A stretch of 64,000 nt of DNA from Harenicola maris (GCA_018524345.1 JADQAZ010000004.1:62001-126000); one strand, 5' to 3'. Counted from the first letter of the stretch, positions 51,583-60,800 are shown. Translations and numbers: made by a program. Notes: a model not told the origin generated them from the letters alone.

Positions 51583-52524
51583 ATGGATATTACCCTGCTG
51601 CGGACGTTTTTCGAGGTGGCGAATACGGGGTCTTTTGTGGCCGCGTCGGAGCGGCTGTTTGTGACCCAATCGGCTGTGTCGTTGCGGGTGCAGCGGCTGG
51701 AGGATGACCTTGGGCGGCCTTTGTTTGTGCGCTCGAAGGCGGGGGCGGAGTTGACGCCTGCAGGGCGGGCCTTTGAACGCTATGCCATCGGGATTTTGCG
51801 CACATGGGAGGAGGCGCGTCAGCAGGTGGCGATCCCCGAGGGGTTTCATCGCTCGCTCTCGGTGGCGGCGCAGTATTCGCTTTGGCCGCGCTTGGGGTTT
51901 CGCTGGGTTGACGGGATGCGGGCGGCGATGCCGGACCTGAGCATTCGCACCGATGTGGGGATGCCCGAACGTCTGACGCGGTTCTTGATCGAGGGGGTGG
52001 CGCAGGCGGCCCTGATGTTCACGCCGCAGTTGCGCCCGGGATTGACGGCGGAGGCGGTGACCGAGGACGAGTTGGTTCTGGTGGCCGGTTGGGAGGGGCC
52101 GACGCTGGAGTCGCTGGAGGGGCGTTATATCTTTTGCGACTGGGGGCCGGAGTTCGTGCAGGCCCATGCCCTGACCCTGCCGCATCTGACCAATCCGGGG
52201 CTGACCTTTTCGCTGGGCACCCTAACGGCGCAATATGTGATGAGCCGCGGCATGGCGGCCTATTTGCCCGCGCGGTTTATCAAGACCCATCTGGATGCGG
52301 GGCAGTTGCATATCGTGCCCGATGCGCCGCGCTTTGCCTATCCTGTCTGGGTGGTCTGGCGCGATGATCTGGACGCGGAGGTGGCCGCCATGGCGCGCAA
52401 GGCCCTCAGCGAGGCGGCGCTGTCGATTGATGAGGACCAGTCGGATGTGATGGCGCAGATGGCGCGGATGGGCGGGACGACCGGCGCCTTGATGGAGGAT
52501 CTCGTTCCGCACATCGATGAGTAA
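51583..52524 (+). CDS. LysR family transcriptional regulator
   Basis: A 313-residue regulator: MDITLLRTFFEVANTGSFVA, then TQSAVSLRVQRLEDDLGRPLF is the helix-turn-helix; effector domain from about 90. I start at MDITLL; an ATG three codons earlier is possible. Divergent from the peptide ABC operon, so control of it is plausible. Target and effector are not shown by the sequence. Confidence 0.9.
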   Translation: MDITLLRTFFEVANTGSFVAASERLFVTQSAVSLRVQRLEDDLGRPLFVRSKAGAELTPAGRAFERYAIGILRTWEEARQQVAIPEGFHRSLSVAAQYSLWPRLGFRWVDGMRAAMPDLSIRTDVGMPERLTRFLIEGVAQAALMFTPQLRPGLTAEAVTEDELVLVAGWEGPTLESLEGRYIFCDWGPEFVQAHALTLPHLTNPGLTFSLGTLTAQYVMSRGMAAYLPARFIKTHLDAGQLHIVPDAPRFAYPVWVVWRDDLDAEVAAMARKALSEAALSIDEDQSDVMAQMARMGGTTGALMEDLVPHIDE

Positions 52525-52652
52525 TACTCGTTTGTAACATGATTATTTTGAATTTTCCTTATTGATGGATAGGGCCTAAATCCGGTTTCAGCAGAAATGC
52601 TCCCGTTCGCAAAACTCCTGAACGGGTCACTTTGTTGGAAAAGGAAGACCCT

Positions 52653-53480
52653 ATGACCAATCTGATCAAACTCGGCGCTGTATCTGCTGTTGCATTGATG
52701 CTGGCCGCGCCCGCTTTCTCTCAGGCTGCCCTTGTTGGCACCGAGGCCCTTGATGACCGTATCGATGACATCCAAGAAGATGTTGCCGATGAGTTCGACA
52801 AATCTGTGGATGCGGATCGCTATGGTGCGAACCAGTTCCCTGATGGCTGGACCGGTGGTGTCTCGCTCGGCTTTGCTGCGACTTCGGGCAATACCGATAC
52901 GGCCGATCTGTCCGTTGGTGGCCGGTTCCGTTATGGCAATGGCCCTTGGAACCACACCTTTGGTTTCGGTGCGGAATTCGGCGAATCCGATGGCGTGAAG
53001 AGCAAAGAGGAAGTGTTCTCTGTCTATGACGTGAACCGTTACTTCACCGACCGTTTCTATGTCTTTGGTCTGGCCAGCATCGAGTATGACCGCTTTGCCA
53101 CCAATGAGCTGGATGCCTTTGTCGGCGTTGGCCCGGGTTACCGTGTTGTTGCCACCGAGGATGCCACTTGGCGGGTTCAGGCCGGTCCTGGTGTGCGGTT
53201 TACCCGCGACCAGCTGGGCAATGAGGAAACCGAAGGCGCGGGCCTGTTGTCGAGCCGCGTTTACTACAAGATCTCGGACACTGTGTTCCTGAGCAATGAC
53301 ACCGATGTGTTGTTCTCTGAAGGGTCCAACCTTGCCACCAATGACATTGGTGTGAACTTCAAGGTGTCTGACAAGCTGGCGACCCGTGTGGGCTATCGCA
53401 CCGAGTATAACAGCGAGCCTTTGGCCGGATACAAAAAGTCCGACAACACGCTGGGCGTCTCGCTGGTCTACGGCTTCTAG
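52653..53480 (+). CDS. DUF481 outer-membrane beta-barrel protein
   Basis: A 275-residue protein with a signal peptide (MTNLIKLGAVSAVALMLAAP, cleavage after SQA near 25). A short acidic helix (DDRIDDIQEDVADEF) leads into alternating strands ending in the aromatic VSLVYGF typical of outer-membrane barrels. DUF481 (YdiY/salt-induced) domain; function unknown. Strong AAGGAAG ribosome site and A/T-rich upstream region suggest high expression. Confidence 0.85.
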   Translation: MTNLIKLGAVSAVALMLAAPAFSQAALVGTEALDDRIDDIQEDVADEFDKSVDADRYGANQFPDGWTGGVSLGFAATSGNTDTADLSVGGRFRYGNGPWNHTFGFGAEFGESDGVKSKEEVFSVYDVNRYFTDRFYVFGLASIEYDRFATNELDAFVGVGPGYRVVATEDATWRVQAGPGVRFTRDQLGNEETEGAGLLSSRVYYKISDTVFLSNDTDVLFSEGSNLATNDIGVNFKVSDKLATRVGYRTEYNSEPLAGYKKSDNTLGVSLVYGF

Positions 53481-53504
53481 AGCATTCGTTCCCCCGACTC
53501 TGTG

Positions 53505-53533
53505 CAGGGGCGGCGTTAAACCCGCCCCTGTTT
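53505..53533 (+). terminator. Terminator after the DUF481 gene
   Basis: CAGGGGCGG pairs with CCGCCCCTG around eight bases, then TTT. The T-run is short, so termination may be partial and allow the lipoprotein gene to be read through. Confidence 0.65.
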
Positions 53534-53557
53534 CCTAAAGTGATGTGAGGAAAGATA

Positions 53558-53866
53558 ATGATGACATTTGCAGTGAAACCGATGCTGATTGCGGCGCTGG
53601 CCATGGGGCCGATTGCGGCCTGTTCGTCGGAGAAGATTTTTGACAACACCACCGACTCGGTTGTGTTTGTGGGCAAGACGGCGGCCAAGGGCGCCTATGG
53701 TGCGAGCCGCCTTGTGGTGCGCGGTGCGGCGGCGGGGGTCAAGCGGCTCCAGCGCCCCGCGGATGGCTATGAGGCCGGAGAGATCGTGTGTTTGAACACC
53801 AGCGGGCAGACCTATGCCGCGGCGGTTCTGGAGGGGGACAAATATGTTTGTCCTGACCCGTCTTGA
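53558..53866 (+). CDS. Small lipoprotein, unknown function
   Basis: A 102-residue protein with a lipobox (GPIAAC, lipid Cys22). The mature part is short and basic in the middle (GAYGASRLVVRGAAAGVKRL), with two later cysteines (EIVCLNTS, YVCPDPS). No family recognised. It follows the DUF481 barrel gene by 77 bp and may be partly co-transcribed. Confidence 0.75.
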   Translation: MMTFAVKPMLIAALAMGPIAACSSEKIFDNTTDSVVFVGKTAAKGAYGASRLVVRGAAAGVKRLQRPADGYEAGEIVCLNTSGQTYAAAVLEGDKYVCPDPS

Positions 53867-53890
53867 TCTGTCCTGAGGTAAAATGAGAGA

Positions 53891-53918
53891 GGGGCGGCCT
53901 TTGCGGGCCGCCCCTTTT
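53891..53918. terminator. Terminator between convergent lipoprotein and hydrolase genes
   Basis: GGGGCGGCC pairs with GGCCGCCCC around TTTGCG, followed by TTTT on the plus strand. It lies 24 bases after the lipoprotein stop and 21 before the hydrolase stop. Confidence 0.85.
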
Positions 53919-53938
53919 GGTTTTGCGCTATGGCGTGA

Positions 53939-54826
53939 TTAGGCGAGGTTTTTGGCGAAATGCGCCAGCGTGCGTTCCCATGACAGGGTTGCAGCGGCCT
54001 CGTCGTAGCGGGGCGTTGTATCGTTGTGGAAGCCGTGGTTGGCGCCCTCGTAGATATGGGCCTCGTAGGTTTTGTTGGCGGCTTTGAGGGCCTCCTCATA
54101 GGCTGGCCAGCCTGCGTTGATACGCTCGTCCAGACCGCCGTAGTGGATCAGCAGAGGGGCCTTGATGTTGGGCACATCGGCGGCGTCGGGCTGACGACCG
54201 TAGTAGGGGACGGAAGCGGCCATTTCGGGGTAGGCCACGGCCAGTGCGTTGCACACGCCGCCGCCGTAGCAGAAGCCCACAGCGCCGACCTTGCCGGTGG
54301 ACCCCTCATGCGCGGCGAGGAATTCGAAGGCGGCGAAGAAGTCGTTCATCAGCTTGGCGCCGTCGAGTTCGGCCTGCATGCTGCGGCCTTCGTCGTCATT
54401 GCCGGGGTAGCCGCCAGCGGGGGTCAGACCATCGGGGCCAAAGGCGAGGTAGCCTGCCTTGGCGGCGCGGCGCACGACGTCTTCGATGTATGGGTTGAGG
54501 CCGCGGTTTTCGTGGATCACCAGAACGGCGGGCAGTTTGCCGGTTGCGCCAGCGGGTTTGGCCATCAGGCCCTTCATTGTGCCGTGGCCATTGGGGCTGT
54601 CGTATTCGGCGATCATGGTTTCGATCGATGGATCATCGGGGGAGACCTGCTCGGCCAGAGCATAGTTTGGCTGGAGGCTTTCCAGAACGGCGGCGGCGGT
54701 GACGCCAGCGGCGAGGTATTTGCCAGCCCCGGCGAGGAAATCGCGCTTGGTCATTTTGCCGTGGACGTAGCCATCGTACATCTCAAGCAGGCGAGGGTGG
54801 AAATCGGCAGCGGTTTTGCGTGTCAT
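53939..54826 (-). CDS. Dienelactone-hydrolase family protein, probably exported
   Basis: A 295-residue alpha/beta hydrolase. The catalytic triad is Cys in VGFCYGGG, Asp in [11 protein letters not shown] and His in [23 protein letters not shown] is the oxyanion side. The N-terminal 58 residues ([21 protein letters not shown]) look like a divergent export signal with only KR, not a clear twin-arginine motif. Substrate unknown; related proteins hydrolyse lactones or esters. Confidence 0.87.
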   Translation of the reverse strand: MTRKTAADFHPRLLEMYDGYVHGKMTKRDFLAGAGKYLAAGVTAAAVLESLQPNYALAEQVSPDDPSIETMIAEYDSPNGHGTMKGLMAKPAGATGKLPAVLVIHENRGLNPYIEDVVRRAAKAGYLAFGPDGLTPAGGYPGNDDEGRSMQAELDGAKLMNDFFAAFEFLAAHEGSTGKVGAVGFCYGGGVCNALAVAYPEMAASVPYYGRQPDAADVPNIKAPLLIHYGGLDERINAGWPAYEEALKAANKTYEAHIYEGANHGFHNDTTPRYDEAAATLSWERTLAHFAKNLA

Positions 54827-54966
54827 TTCGATCGTCTTCCTGTTGTTTGCGGGCGCTTGGACGTGCCCCTAGGTGAGCTTAACGGATGGGCTGGGGGTTT
54901 CCGTCGTAAATTGTTCGTTATTTTTTGCCTTTTATGCGGGTCGGGTTTCAGGGCCGGATTTCTGGG

Positions 54967-55428
54967 TCAGGGCGCGATGGGCAGGGCGGCGTTGGTTTTG
55001 ATCTGGCGCAGGATGAAATTGGTCGAGGTATTGCGCACCACGCCGAGGCGCAGGATGCCCTTCATGATGAAATGTTCGAGGCTTTCGGGATCGGTGGCGG
55101 CGACCTTGATGACGAAGTCGAAATCGCCGGTGATCGAGGCGCAGTCGATGATCTGTTCGGAGCGTTCCACAAAGCCGAGGAAGGTGTTCACCGTGTCCTC
55201 GGAGTGGTCGGTCAGGGAGATATGGACATGGGCGAGGGCGGCGAGGCCGAGTTTCTTGCTGCTGAGGATGGCGGCGTAATGGGTGATGTAGCCGTCTTCC
55301 TCCAGCCGTTTGACGCGGCGCCAGCAGGGGGAGGGGGAGAGGCCGATGGCGTCGGAGAGGTCCTGCGTGCTGGTCCGTCCGTTTTGTTGCAGCAGCCGCA
55401 GGATGCGCTTTTCAAAGTCGTCGAGCAT
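54967..55428 (-). CDS. Lrp/AsnC family regulator, probably of phhAB
   Basis: A 153-residue regulator: MLDDFEKRILRLLQQNGRTS, then SPSPCWRRVKRLEEDGYI is the winged helix; the RAM domain covers about 68-145 (GDFDFVIKVAATD). GGAGG precedes the ATG at good spacing, so the longer upstream frame is rejected. It is divergent from phenylalanine hydroxylase, with a perfect-arm palindrome between them; aromatic amino-acid-responsive control is the likely role. Confidence 0.9.
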   Translation of the reverse strand: MLDDFEKRILRLLQQNGRTSTQDLSDAIGLSPSPCWRRVKRLEEDGYITHYAAILSSKKLGLAALAHVHISLTDHSEDTVNTFLGFVERSEQIIDCASITGDFDFVIKVAATDPESLEHFIMKGILRLGVVRNTSTNFILRQIKTNAALPIAP

Positions 55429-55456
55429 GTTTTGCCTCCATTCCCCGTTTTGCAGA

Positions 55457-55477
55457 CAGAATTTGCCGCAAATTCTG
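55457..55477. promoter_or_regulatory. Probable Lrp operator between regulator and phhA
   Basis: CAGAATTTG-CCG-CAAATTCTG, perfect 9-bp arms, 29 bp upstream of the regulator start and 79 bp before phhA. The A/T-rich symmetric form fits Lrp-type sites. Confidence 0.6.
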
Positions 55478-55556
55478 CTGTCGCCAAGGATAGGGCAAAA
55501 TGTTTTTCCCGAAAGGGGGTAAATTTGGTGCAGATGTTTTAACACCGGAGGCGGAT

Positions 55557-56363
55557 ATGCCCAAGACCACGAAATACAAGGCCAAGGTGCCCGATGCGCA
55601 GGGCTTCATCGCCTATACGGCGGATGAGGATGCGGTTTGGCGCGATCTGGCGGCGCAGCAATATGCCCCCGTGCGGGCCCATGCGGCGCGGGCCTTTCTT
55701 GCGGGGCAGGAGAAGCTGGACCTGCCGCAGGACCGTGTGCCGCAATGCACCGAGGTGTCGGAGAAGCTGATGGAGATGACGGGCTGGCGGGTGGCGCCTG
55801 TGCCTGCTTTGATCGGGTTCAAGCAGTTCTTCGGGATGCTGGGGGAGCGGGTGTTTCCGGCGGCCTCTTTCATCCGGTCGCGGGAGGATTTTGATTACAT
55901 CGAGGAGCCGGATATCTTTCACGAGATTTACGGCCATACGCCCCTGCTGACCAATCCGTATTTCGCGGCCTTTTCGCAAAAGATCGGCGAGGTGGGGATG
56001 CACTGTGCCCCTGCGGATTATTCATGGTTGATCCGTTTGTATTGGTTCACGATCGAGTTCGGCCTGATCCGCGAGGGCGGCGGGATCAAGGCGCTTGGCT
56101 CTGGCTTGGCCTCCTCTCCCACCGAGTTGATCCATGCGGTTGAGGGCGCGGATGTGGAGCGCAAACCCTTTGACGTGATCGACATTCTGCGCACGCCCTA
56201 CCGGATCGACATTCATCAGCCGATCTATTTCGTTCTGGACAGCGCAGAGCAGCTGTTCGAGGCGGCGGGGCGTGATCTGGTGGTGGATATTGCGCAGGCG
56301 CGGGCGCTGGGCCTGCATGCGCCGACCTATCCGCCCAAACCCAAGGCGGAGGCGGCATCATGA
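55557..56363 (+). CDS. phhA: Phenylalanine 4-monooxygenase
   Basis: A 268-residue pterin-dependent hydroxylase converting phenylalanine to tyrosine. The iron ligands are the two His in FHEIYGHTPLL (about 122 and 127) and the Glu in WFTIEFGLI (about 167). The 55-residue stretch before GQEKLDLPQDRVPQ is the short bacterial N-terminus; there is no regulatory ACT domain. I start at MPKTTKYKAK (GGAGG upstream). Coupled to phhB by ATGA overlap. Confidence 0.96.
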   Translation: MPKTTKYKAKVPDAQGFIAYTADEDAVWRDLAAQQYAPVRAHAARAFLAGQEKLDLPQDRVPQCTEVSEKLMEMTGWRVAPVPALIGFKQFFGMLGERVFPAASFIRSREDFDYIEEPDIFHEIYGHTPLLTNPYFAAFSQKIGEVGMHCAPADYSWLIRLYWFTIEFGLIREGGGIKALGSGLASSPTELIHAVEGADVERKPFDVIDILRTPYRIDIHQPIYFVLDSAEQLFEAAGRDLVVDIAQARALGLHAPTYPPKPKAEAAS

Positions 56364-56695
56364 GCGATCTGGTGGATCAGAGCTGTGCGGCCTGTGAGGG
56401 CTGGGTGCCCGAGGTGAGCGAAGAGATGCGGGCGGAGTGGCAGGCGAAGCTGCACCCTGATTGGCAGGTGTCGGAGGCGGGGGATTCCCTGAGCCGTCGC
56501 TTGACCTTCAAGGGGTTTGCCAAGGCCACCTATACCGCGAATTTGGCCGCCTTTGTCAGCGACCGCGAGGGGCATCATGCGGATATCGCCTTTGGCTGGG
56601 GCTATTGCGAGGTGACCTTTACCTCGCATGAATTGGGCCGCTTGTCGCAGAATGATTTCATCTGCGCGGCGAAGTTCGATGCGGCGCTTGGTTAG
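56360..56695 (+). CDS. phhB: Pterin-4a-carbinolamine dehydratase
   Basis: A 111-residue enzyme that dehydrates the 4a-hydroxy-pterin released by PhhA so the cofactor can be recycled. The active-site stretch is REGHHADIAFGWGYCEVTF, with TSHELGRLSQNDF at the end. The N-terminus has CAACEGW, typical of bacterial PCD. Overlaps the phhA stop by four bases. Confidence 0.95.
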   Translation: MSDLVDQSCAACEGWVPEVSEEMRAEWQAKLHPDWQVSEAGDSLSRRLTFKGFAKATYTANLAAFVSDREGHHADIAFGWGYCEVTFTSHELGRLSQNDFICAAKFDAALG

Positions 56696-56792
56696 GGCGC
56701 TGGGGTAGCTTTTGTAACATTGGCGATAGGGTATTGGCTTTTCCGGCCGCGCGACCCCACATATGGGGAACCAAGCGATTTGGAGAGACCAT

Positions 56793-57239
56793 ATGGAATA
56801 CCGCAAGACCGAGGAGGCCCTCGCCCAGCTGTCCGACGAGGAATTTCGCGTCACGCAGCAAAGCGGGACCGAGCGCCCCTTTACCGGCGCATATGACGAT
56901 CACTTCGAGGCGGGTATCTATGTTGATATCGTCTCGGGTGAGCCGTTGTTTGCATCGTCTGCCAAGTTCAATTCCGGCTGTGGCTGGCCGTCCTTTGCCA
57001 AGCCGATCGAGGGCGATTGGGTGACCGAGCATGACGACAGCAGCCACGGGATGCGCCGTGTCGAGGTGCGGTCAAAGCATGGCGACAGCCATCTGGGCCA
57101 TGTCTTCCCCGATGGCCCGCGCGAGATGGGCGGGCTGCGCTATTGCATCAATTCGGCGAGCCTGCGCTTTGTGCCTTTGGCCGAGATGGAGGCCGAGGGA
57201 TATGGCGCCTATGTGGATCAGGTGGAGGCAAAGACATGA
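56793..57239 (+). CDS. msrB: Peptide methionine-R-sulfoxide reductase
   Basis: A 148-residue MsrB that repairs R-methionine sulfoxide. Catalytic Cys is in [14 protein letters not shown], with [10 protein letters not shown] and [10 protein letters not shown] before it. The two CxxC zinc motifs of many MsrB are absent, so this is the zinc-free form. I start at [10 protein letters not shown] with GGAGAG upstream. Its stop overlaps msrA (ATGA). Confidence 0.95.
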   Translation: MEYRKTEEALAQLSDEEFRVTQQSGTERPFTGAYDDHFEAGIYVDIVSGEPLFASSAKFNSGCGWPSFAKPIEGDWVTEHDDSSHGMRRVEVRSKHGDSHLGHVFPDGPREMGGLRYCINSASLRFVPLAEMEAEGYGAYVDQVEAKT

Positions 57240-57742
57240 GTGAACGTGCTGTTTTGGCGGGGGGCTGTTTCTGGGGCATGCAGGATTTGATCCGCAAGCT
57301 GCCGGGGGTGCTGGATACCCGCGTGGGCTATACCGGCGGCGATGTGGAGAATGCGACCTATCGCAACCATGGCACCCATGCGGAGGGGATCGAGATCCTG
57401 TTTGACCCCGAGGTGATCAGCTATCGTCGGCTGCTGGAGTTCTTTTTCCAGATCCATGATCCGACCACGGCGAACCGGCAGGGCAATGACATCGGGCTGA
57501 GCTATCGCTCTGGCATCTACTACACCAGCGAGGCGCAGCGCGAGATGGCTGTGGAGACGATTGCGGATGTGGAGGCCAGTGGCATCTGGCCGGGGAAGGT
57601 GCAGACCGAGGTTGCCGAGGCGGGGGCCTTCTGGGTCGCCGAGCCGGAGCATCAGGATTACCTTGAGCGTATCCCCAATGGATACACCTGCCATTTCATC
57701 CGGCCCGATTGGGTTTTGCCCCGCCGGAATGCGGCGGAGTAG
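57236..57742 (+). CDS. msrA: Peptide methionine-S-sulfoxide reductase
   Basis: A 168-residue MsrA repairing S-methionine sulfoxide; with MsrB it covers both isomers. Catalytic Cys11 is in [29 protein letters not shown] (in parts [14 protein letters not shown]) and EPEHQDYLE are family blocks. No C-terminal resolving-Cys tail of the E. coli type is present. A strong terminator follows 33 bp later. Confidence 0.95.
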   Translation: MSERAVLAGGCFWGMQDLIRKLPGVLDTRVGYTGGDVENATYRNHGTHAEGIEILFDPEVISYRRLLEFFFQIHDPTTANRQGNDIGLSYRSGIYYTSEAQREMAVETIADVEASGIWPGKVQTEVAEAGAFWVAEPEHQDYLERIPNGYTCHFIRPDWVLPRRNAAE

Positions 57743-57775
57743 TAAGGCCAGCGTTCTGCGGCCGAAAAAATGTAA

Positions 57776-57810
57776 GGCCCCCCGAAGCATGCTTCGGGGG
57801 GCCATTTTTT
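57776..57810 (+). terminator. Strong terminator after msrA
   Basis: GGCCCCCCGAAG and CTTCGGGGGGCC form a 12-bp perfect stem around CATG, followed by ATTTTTT. It ends the msrBA transcript ahead of the convergent alginate lyase gene. Confidence 0.93.
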
Positions 57811-57898
57811 CATCGGGCGGAATGGCCCTTTGGGCCGTTCCGCCCGGGTCCCGCCCGCAGGGCGGGAGGAGCCGTTGGGCGGGGCGCTCTGTTGGCCG

Positions 57899-60166
57899 TT
57901 AGGGCAGGACTTCGACCGTCACGCGGGAGAAGTCGATGCCGTTGTCGGGCGTGTCTGCTTTCTTCGATGAGCCGAAGGTTTTCGAATTTACGTGGAAGGC
58001 GAGCATGCCGATGTTGTTCACCTCGCTGCCCTCGTCCAGATGGGTGAAGGTGCTGAGCACCTCGCCCTCTGATCCGAGGGAGCCGGTGATTTCGACGCCA
58101 TTGGCCACGGGTTTGAGGGACATGGTCCCGGTGTAGGTCTTGCCCGCCTCGAAGGTATAGGGATCACCGCCGCCGCCCAGACGGGTGTAGCCCTTGGTGG
58201 TGCCCAGCAGGCGGCCTTGGGTGTCGTTTTTATGAGCGCGGATATCGATATTGGCGGCGCTGGCATCGGCGAGGCCGATGTCGAAGTCGATCATATATCC
58301 GGGCAGCCCGTCGTAGGCGGCATTGGGGGATTTGGAGGAGGCGGAGAGGTCGCCCTCGAGTTCCGCCCGGCCCAGTTTGTCATAGAGGCCGATGCGCAGG
58401 GCGGAGTCGCGGTCTGTGCCGATGGTTTCGGGGGTGGTGAAGGTAAAGCTGGCTTGCAGGGTTTGCCCCTCTGCCAGAGTTTGCGGGGTGAAGGTGGTGC
58501 GGATGCCGCGGCCCGAGCCGCCGGTGACAAGGCCGAGGGTATTCGGGGCGATTTCTAGCGCGGCGCTGGAGGAGGTCGTCCACCAGTTGCTATCCATCGC
58601 GTCGGCGCCGTCCTCGCGCCCGCCATCGGCGAAGCTGTCGTCAAAGACGACGCCGGGCAGGGCGGGGGTGGTGAGGACGGGTTCGGGGGCTTGTGTTGCG
58701 GCTTCGCCGGTTGCCTCGGGCGCGGGGTCATGGGTGGCCTCGAGGGCGTAGAAGATCACGCGGTCGAAGTCTGTTTCCGGCTCGGGGCTGGTGTTGTTTT
58801 GCGAATAGGCACCGGCTTTGAAGAACATGAATTCGTTCTCCACGCTAAAGCCGCTGTCGCGCATGTCGAGGGGCTCTGCCACGACCTCTGTGCCGTCGTC
58901 GCGGATGATTTTGACGTGCAGCATGGGGATGATCTGGTCGCCCTCTGGCTCGCCTTTCACGGCGATTTCGTAGGAGAAGACCTCATCCAGTGCGATGCCG
59001 TCATCGGGGTTGGCGGCGGTGTTGGAGCGGCTGCCGATCACCTCGATCCACTGTTCCTTGCCGGTTGCGGGCTCATGCGCATAGAAGATCGAGCCGTATT
59101 TGTTCTTGGGCAGTTTGCGGTAGTAGAGGCGGATCGGCTCGTCGTCTTTGGCGTGGATCTGGCCGATGATGACACGGCCGATCTGGTAGTCCTTGCCCTG
59201 CCGCGTGACCTGATTGACGGCAAGGGTTGCCTTCATCACACCGTCAACGCCGCCTGCCATGGCCTGCGCCGAGGCGGGGGCGGAGGAGAAGACCCAGTTG
59301 TTCTTGTTGGGCATGTCATTGGCGGTGCGGGTTTGGATAGTGCCGTCGCCACGGCGGAGCATGCCGCGCAGCTCGGTGCGGGTGTAGCTGGTGTTGGCGG
59401 AGGTTTTCGCGCCCGCGGGGGTGGAGCGGAAGACCATGCCGCCGGTGGCGGGGTCGGTGTAGAAGAACCGTTTGTCTGTCCAGCCAGCGGCGAGGTCGTT
59501 TTCATAGACGCTGTCGGATTTGCCGTCGCCGTCATCATCGGCGGGGGTGGTGACATACCAACCGAGGAGGTCGAAATTCTGGCCGGGGGTTTGGTCGGCG
59601 CGCAGGCCAAAGAGGCCGTTGCCACGGCGTTCGGTCAGCACCGGCTGGTCGGGTTTCTCGACCGCCGTGCCGCAGCCCGTGGCGGCAACCTCGACGATGG
59701 AGTTCCATTCGTTGCTCTCGTTGCCATTGCTGACGATGCGGACGAATTGGGCCTGCACGGGGGGCAGTTCTGTCACCTCGAAATCGGCGGTTTCGCCTGC
59801 GGATTGGCCCTGCGGGATGACGGTTTGGTAGTCGGTTCCATCGGCGGAAACCTCGACCATATAGTTCGATTTGCGGCTGTTGCCCTTGTACCACGCGATG
59901 TTGAGGCCCTTGAGGGTTTGTTCGGCCCCCAGATCCAGCAGCAGGCTTTTGGCCGTGCCTTGGGATTCATTGGACCAGCGGCTGCCCGGGTCAAGGTTGC
60001 CGTCGATGGTGTTTTCGGGGCCGTGGGTTTCCTCGTAGAGGCCATCGTCGGTGGCGGAAATAATGGTGAGCGGGCCTGTGCCCTCGCAGGCGGTATTGGC
60101 CATGGCCTGTCCGCCATAGGTGGATGCCAGACAAATGCAGATTGTTTTCAATGCGGTGTGTTTCAC
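57899..60166 (-). CDS. Secreted PL7 alginate lyase with discoidin domain
   Basis: A 755-residue secreted enzyme. Signal peptide 1-22 (MKHTALKTICICLASTYGG), then a discoidin/F5-8C (CBM32-like) domain (about 30-165, with DNTIDGNLDPGSRWS-type sequence read as ENTIDGNLDPGSRWS). The PL7 catalytic domain (about 178-475) has RTELR (263-267), QIH (336-338) and FKAGAYSQ (449-456); QIH is associated with a preference for guluronate-containing alginate. A C-terminal beta-rich domain (about 505-755) may bind glycan. The GTG start has GGGAGG five bases upstream. No other alginate genes are nearby. Confidence 0.92.
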   Translation of the reverse strand: MKHTALKTICICLASTYGGQAMANTACEGTGPLTIISATDDGLYEETHGPENTIDGNLDPGSRWSNESQGTAKSLLLDLGAEQTLKGLNIAWYKGNSRKSNYMVEVSADGTDYQTVIPQGQSAGETADFEVTELPPVQAQFVRIVSNGNESNEWNSIVEVAATGCGTAVEKPDQPVLTERRGNGLFGLRADQTPGQNFDLLGWYVTTPADDDGDGKSDSVYENDLAAGWTDKRFFYTDPATGGMVFRSTPAGAKTSANTSYTRTELRGMLRRGDGTIQTRTANDMPNKNNWVFSSAPASAQAMAGGVDGVMKATLAVNQVTRQGKDYQIGRVIIGQIHAKDDEPIRLYYRKLPKNKYGSIFYAHEPATGKEQWIEVIGSRSNTAANPDDGIALDEVFSYEIAVKGEPEGDQIIPMLHVKIIRDDGTEVVAEPLDMRDSGFSVENEFMFFKAGAYSQNNTSPEPETDFDRVIFYALEATHDPAPEATGEAATQAPEPVLTTPALPGVVFDDSFADGGREDGADAMDSNWWTTSSSAALEIAPNTLGLVTGGSGRGIRTTFTPQTLAEGQTLQASFTFTTPETIGTDRDSALRIGLYDKLGRAELEGDLSASSKSPNAAYDGLPGYMIDFDIGLADASAANIDIRAHKNDTQGRLLGTTKGYTRLGGGGDPYTFEAGKTYTGTMSLKPVANGVEITGSLGSEGEVLSTFTHLDEGSEVNNIGMLAFHVNSKTFGSSKKADTPDNGIDFSRVTVEVLP

Positions 60167-60211
60167 GTTTACCTCCCAGTCACGTTGAACATATGGAACC
60201 GCCGGAATCAT

Positions 60212-60358
60212 CCGGTGTTCTAGAATACCAGTATGTCAGATTTGATGCGAAAACGAAATAGTTGTCTAGGCCCCGGAGGGGGTTTTGGCGACAAATTGCG
60301 TTTTTCGTGGGGTTGAGGGGAGGGGGAGGCGCGCGCCTGCCGGAGGCAGGGCGCGCGC
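60212..60358. other. Gene-free interval with a GC hairpin
   Basis: Upstream region of the alginate lyase gene. The A/T-rich half (60212-60300) should carry its promoter. A long GC inverted repeat (60328-60359; GGCGCGCGCCTGCC arm, one bulged base) lies next to the uspA 3' end. Confidence 0.5.
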
Positions 60359-60389
60359 CTGGTCTGGCGCGTTAGCCGCGCCAGACCAG
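60359..60389 (-). other. Hairpin with the uspA stop codon in its loop
   Basis: CTGGTCTGGCGCG (60359-60371) pairs perfectly with CGCGCCAGACCAG (60377-60389). The five-base loop contains the TAA stop of uspA (60372-60374). The last four sense codons form one arm. No T-run follows. Confidence 0.8.
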
Positions 60390-60800
60390 TGTAGAGACCG
60401 GAGAGAGCCGCGCGATGCGCGCGGAGTTGGGGCCGAGGAGTTTGTCGGCCATATCCGGTTTATGGGCCCCGACGACGACAAGGTCGGCGCCGCATTGCTC
60501 AATCGCCTTGAGGACCATTTCGTAGACGGGGCCGATTTCGACGATGTGCTGGACCTTGGGTCGGTCCGGCAGGGTTTCCTTGACGAAGGCGTGCAGGGCG
60601 TCGTTTGCGGCATTGGCGGCCTCTTTCAAGGTGCCGTCCTTGAAGAAGGAGCCGACCCAAGAGGAATTGTAGTCGGGCAGCACGGTGACCACGCCAAGGG
60701 TCGCGCCATAGAAGGTGGCGAGGCGGTCTGCCTCTTGTAGGAGGCCGCGGGCCTCATCGCTGTGGGTTAGGTCGATCGAGCATAGGATGTGACGTGTCAT
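60372..60800 (-). CDS. Universal stress protein, TRAP-associated
   Basis: A 142-residue UspA-fold protein: ILCSIDLTHSDEARGLL at the N-terminus and ADLVVVGAHKPDMADKLLGPNSARIARLSPVSTLVW at the end (in parts VVVGAHK and LLGPNSARIARLS), close to the ATP-binding G-2X-G-9X-G(S/T) pattern. It overlaps the TRAP permease stop (ATGA). Usp proteins are found with TRAP transporters (TeaD with TeaABC), where they bind ATP and modulate uptake. Confidence 0.9.
   Translation of the reverse strand: MTRHILCSIDLTHSDEARGLLQEADRLATFYGATLGVVTVLPDYNSSWVGSFFKDGTLKEAANAANDALHAFVKETLPDRPKVQHIVEIGPVYEMVLKAIEQCGADLVVVGAHKPDMADKLLGPNSARIARLSPVSTLVWRG

Noticed and set aside
58691-60223. 510-codon plus-strand frame opposite the alginate lyase
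   Set aside because: The minus strand has a signal peptide and all PL7 motifs; this frame has neither.
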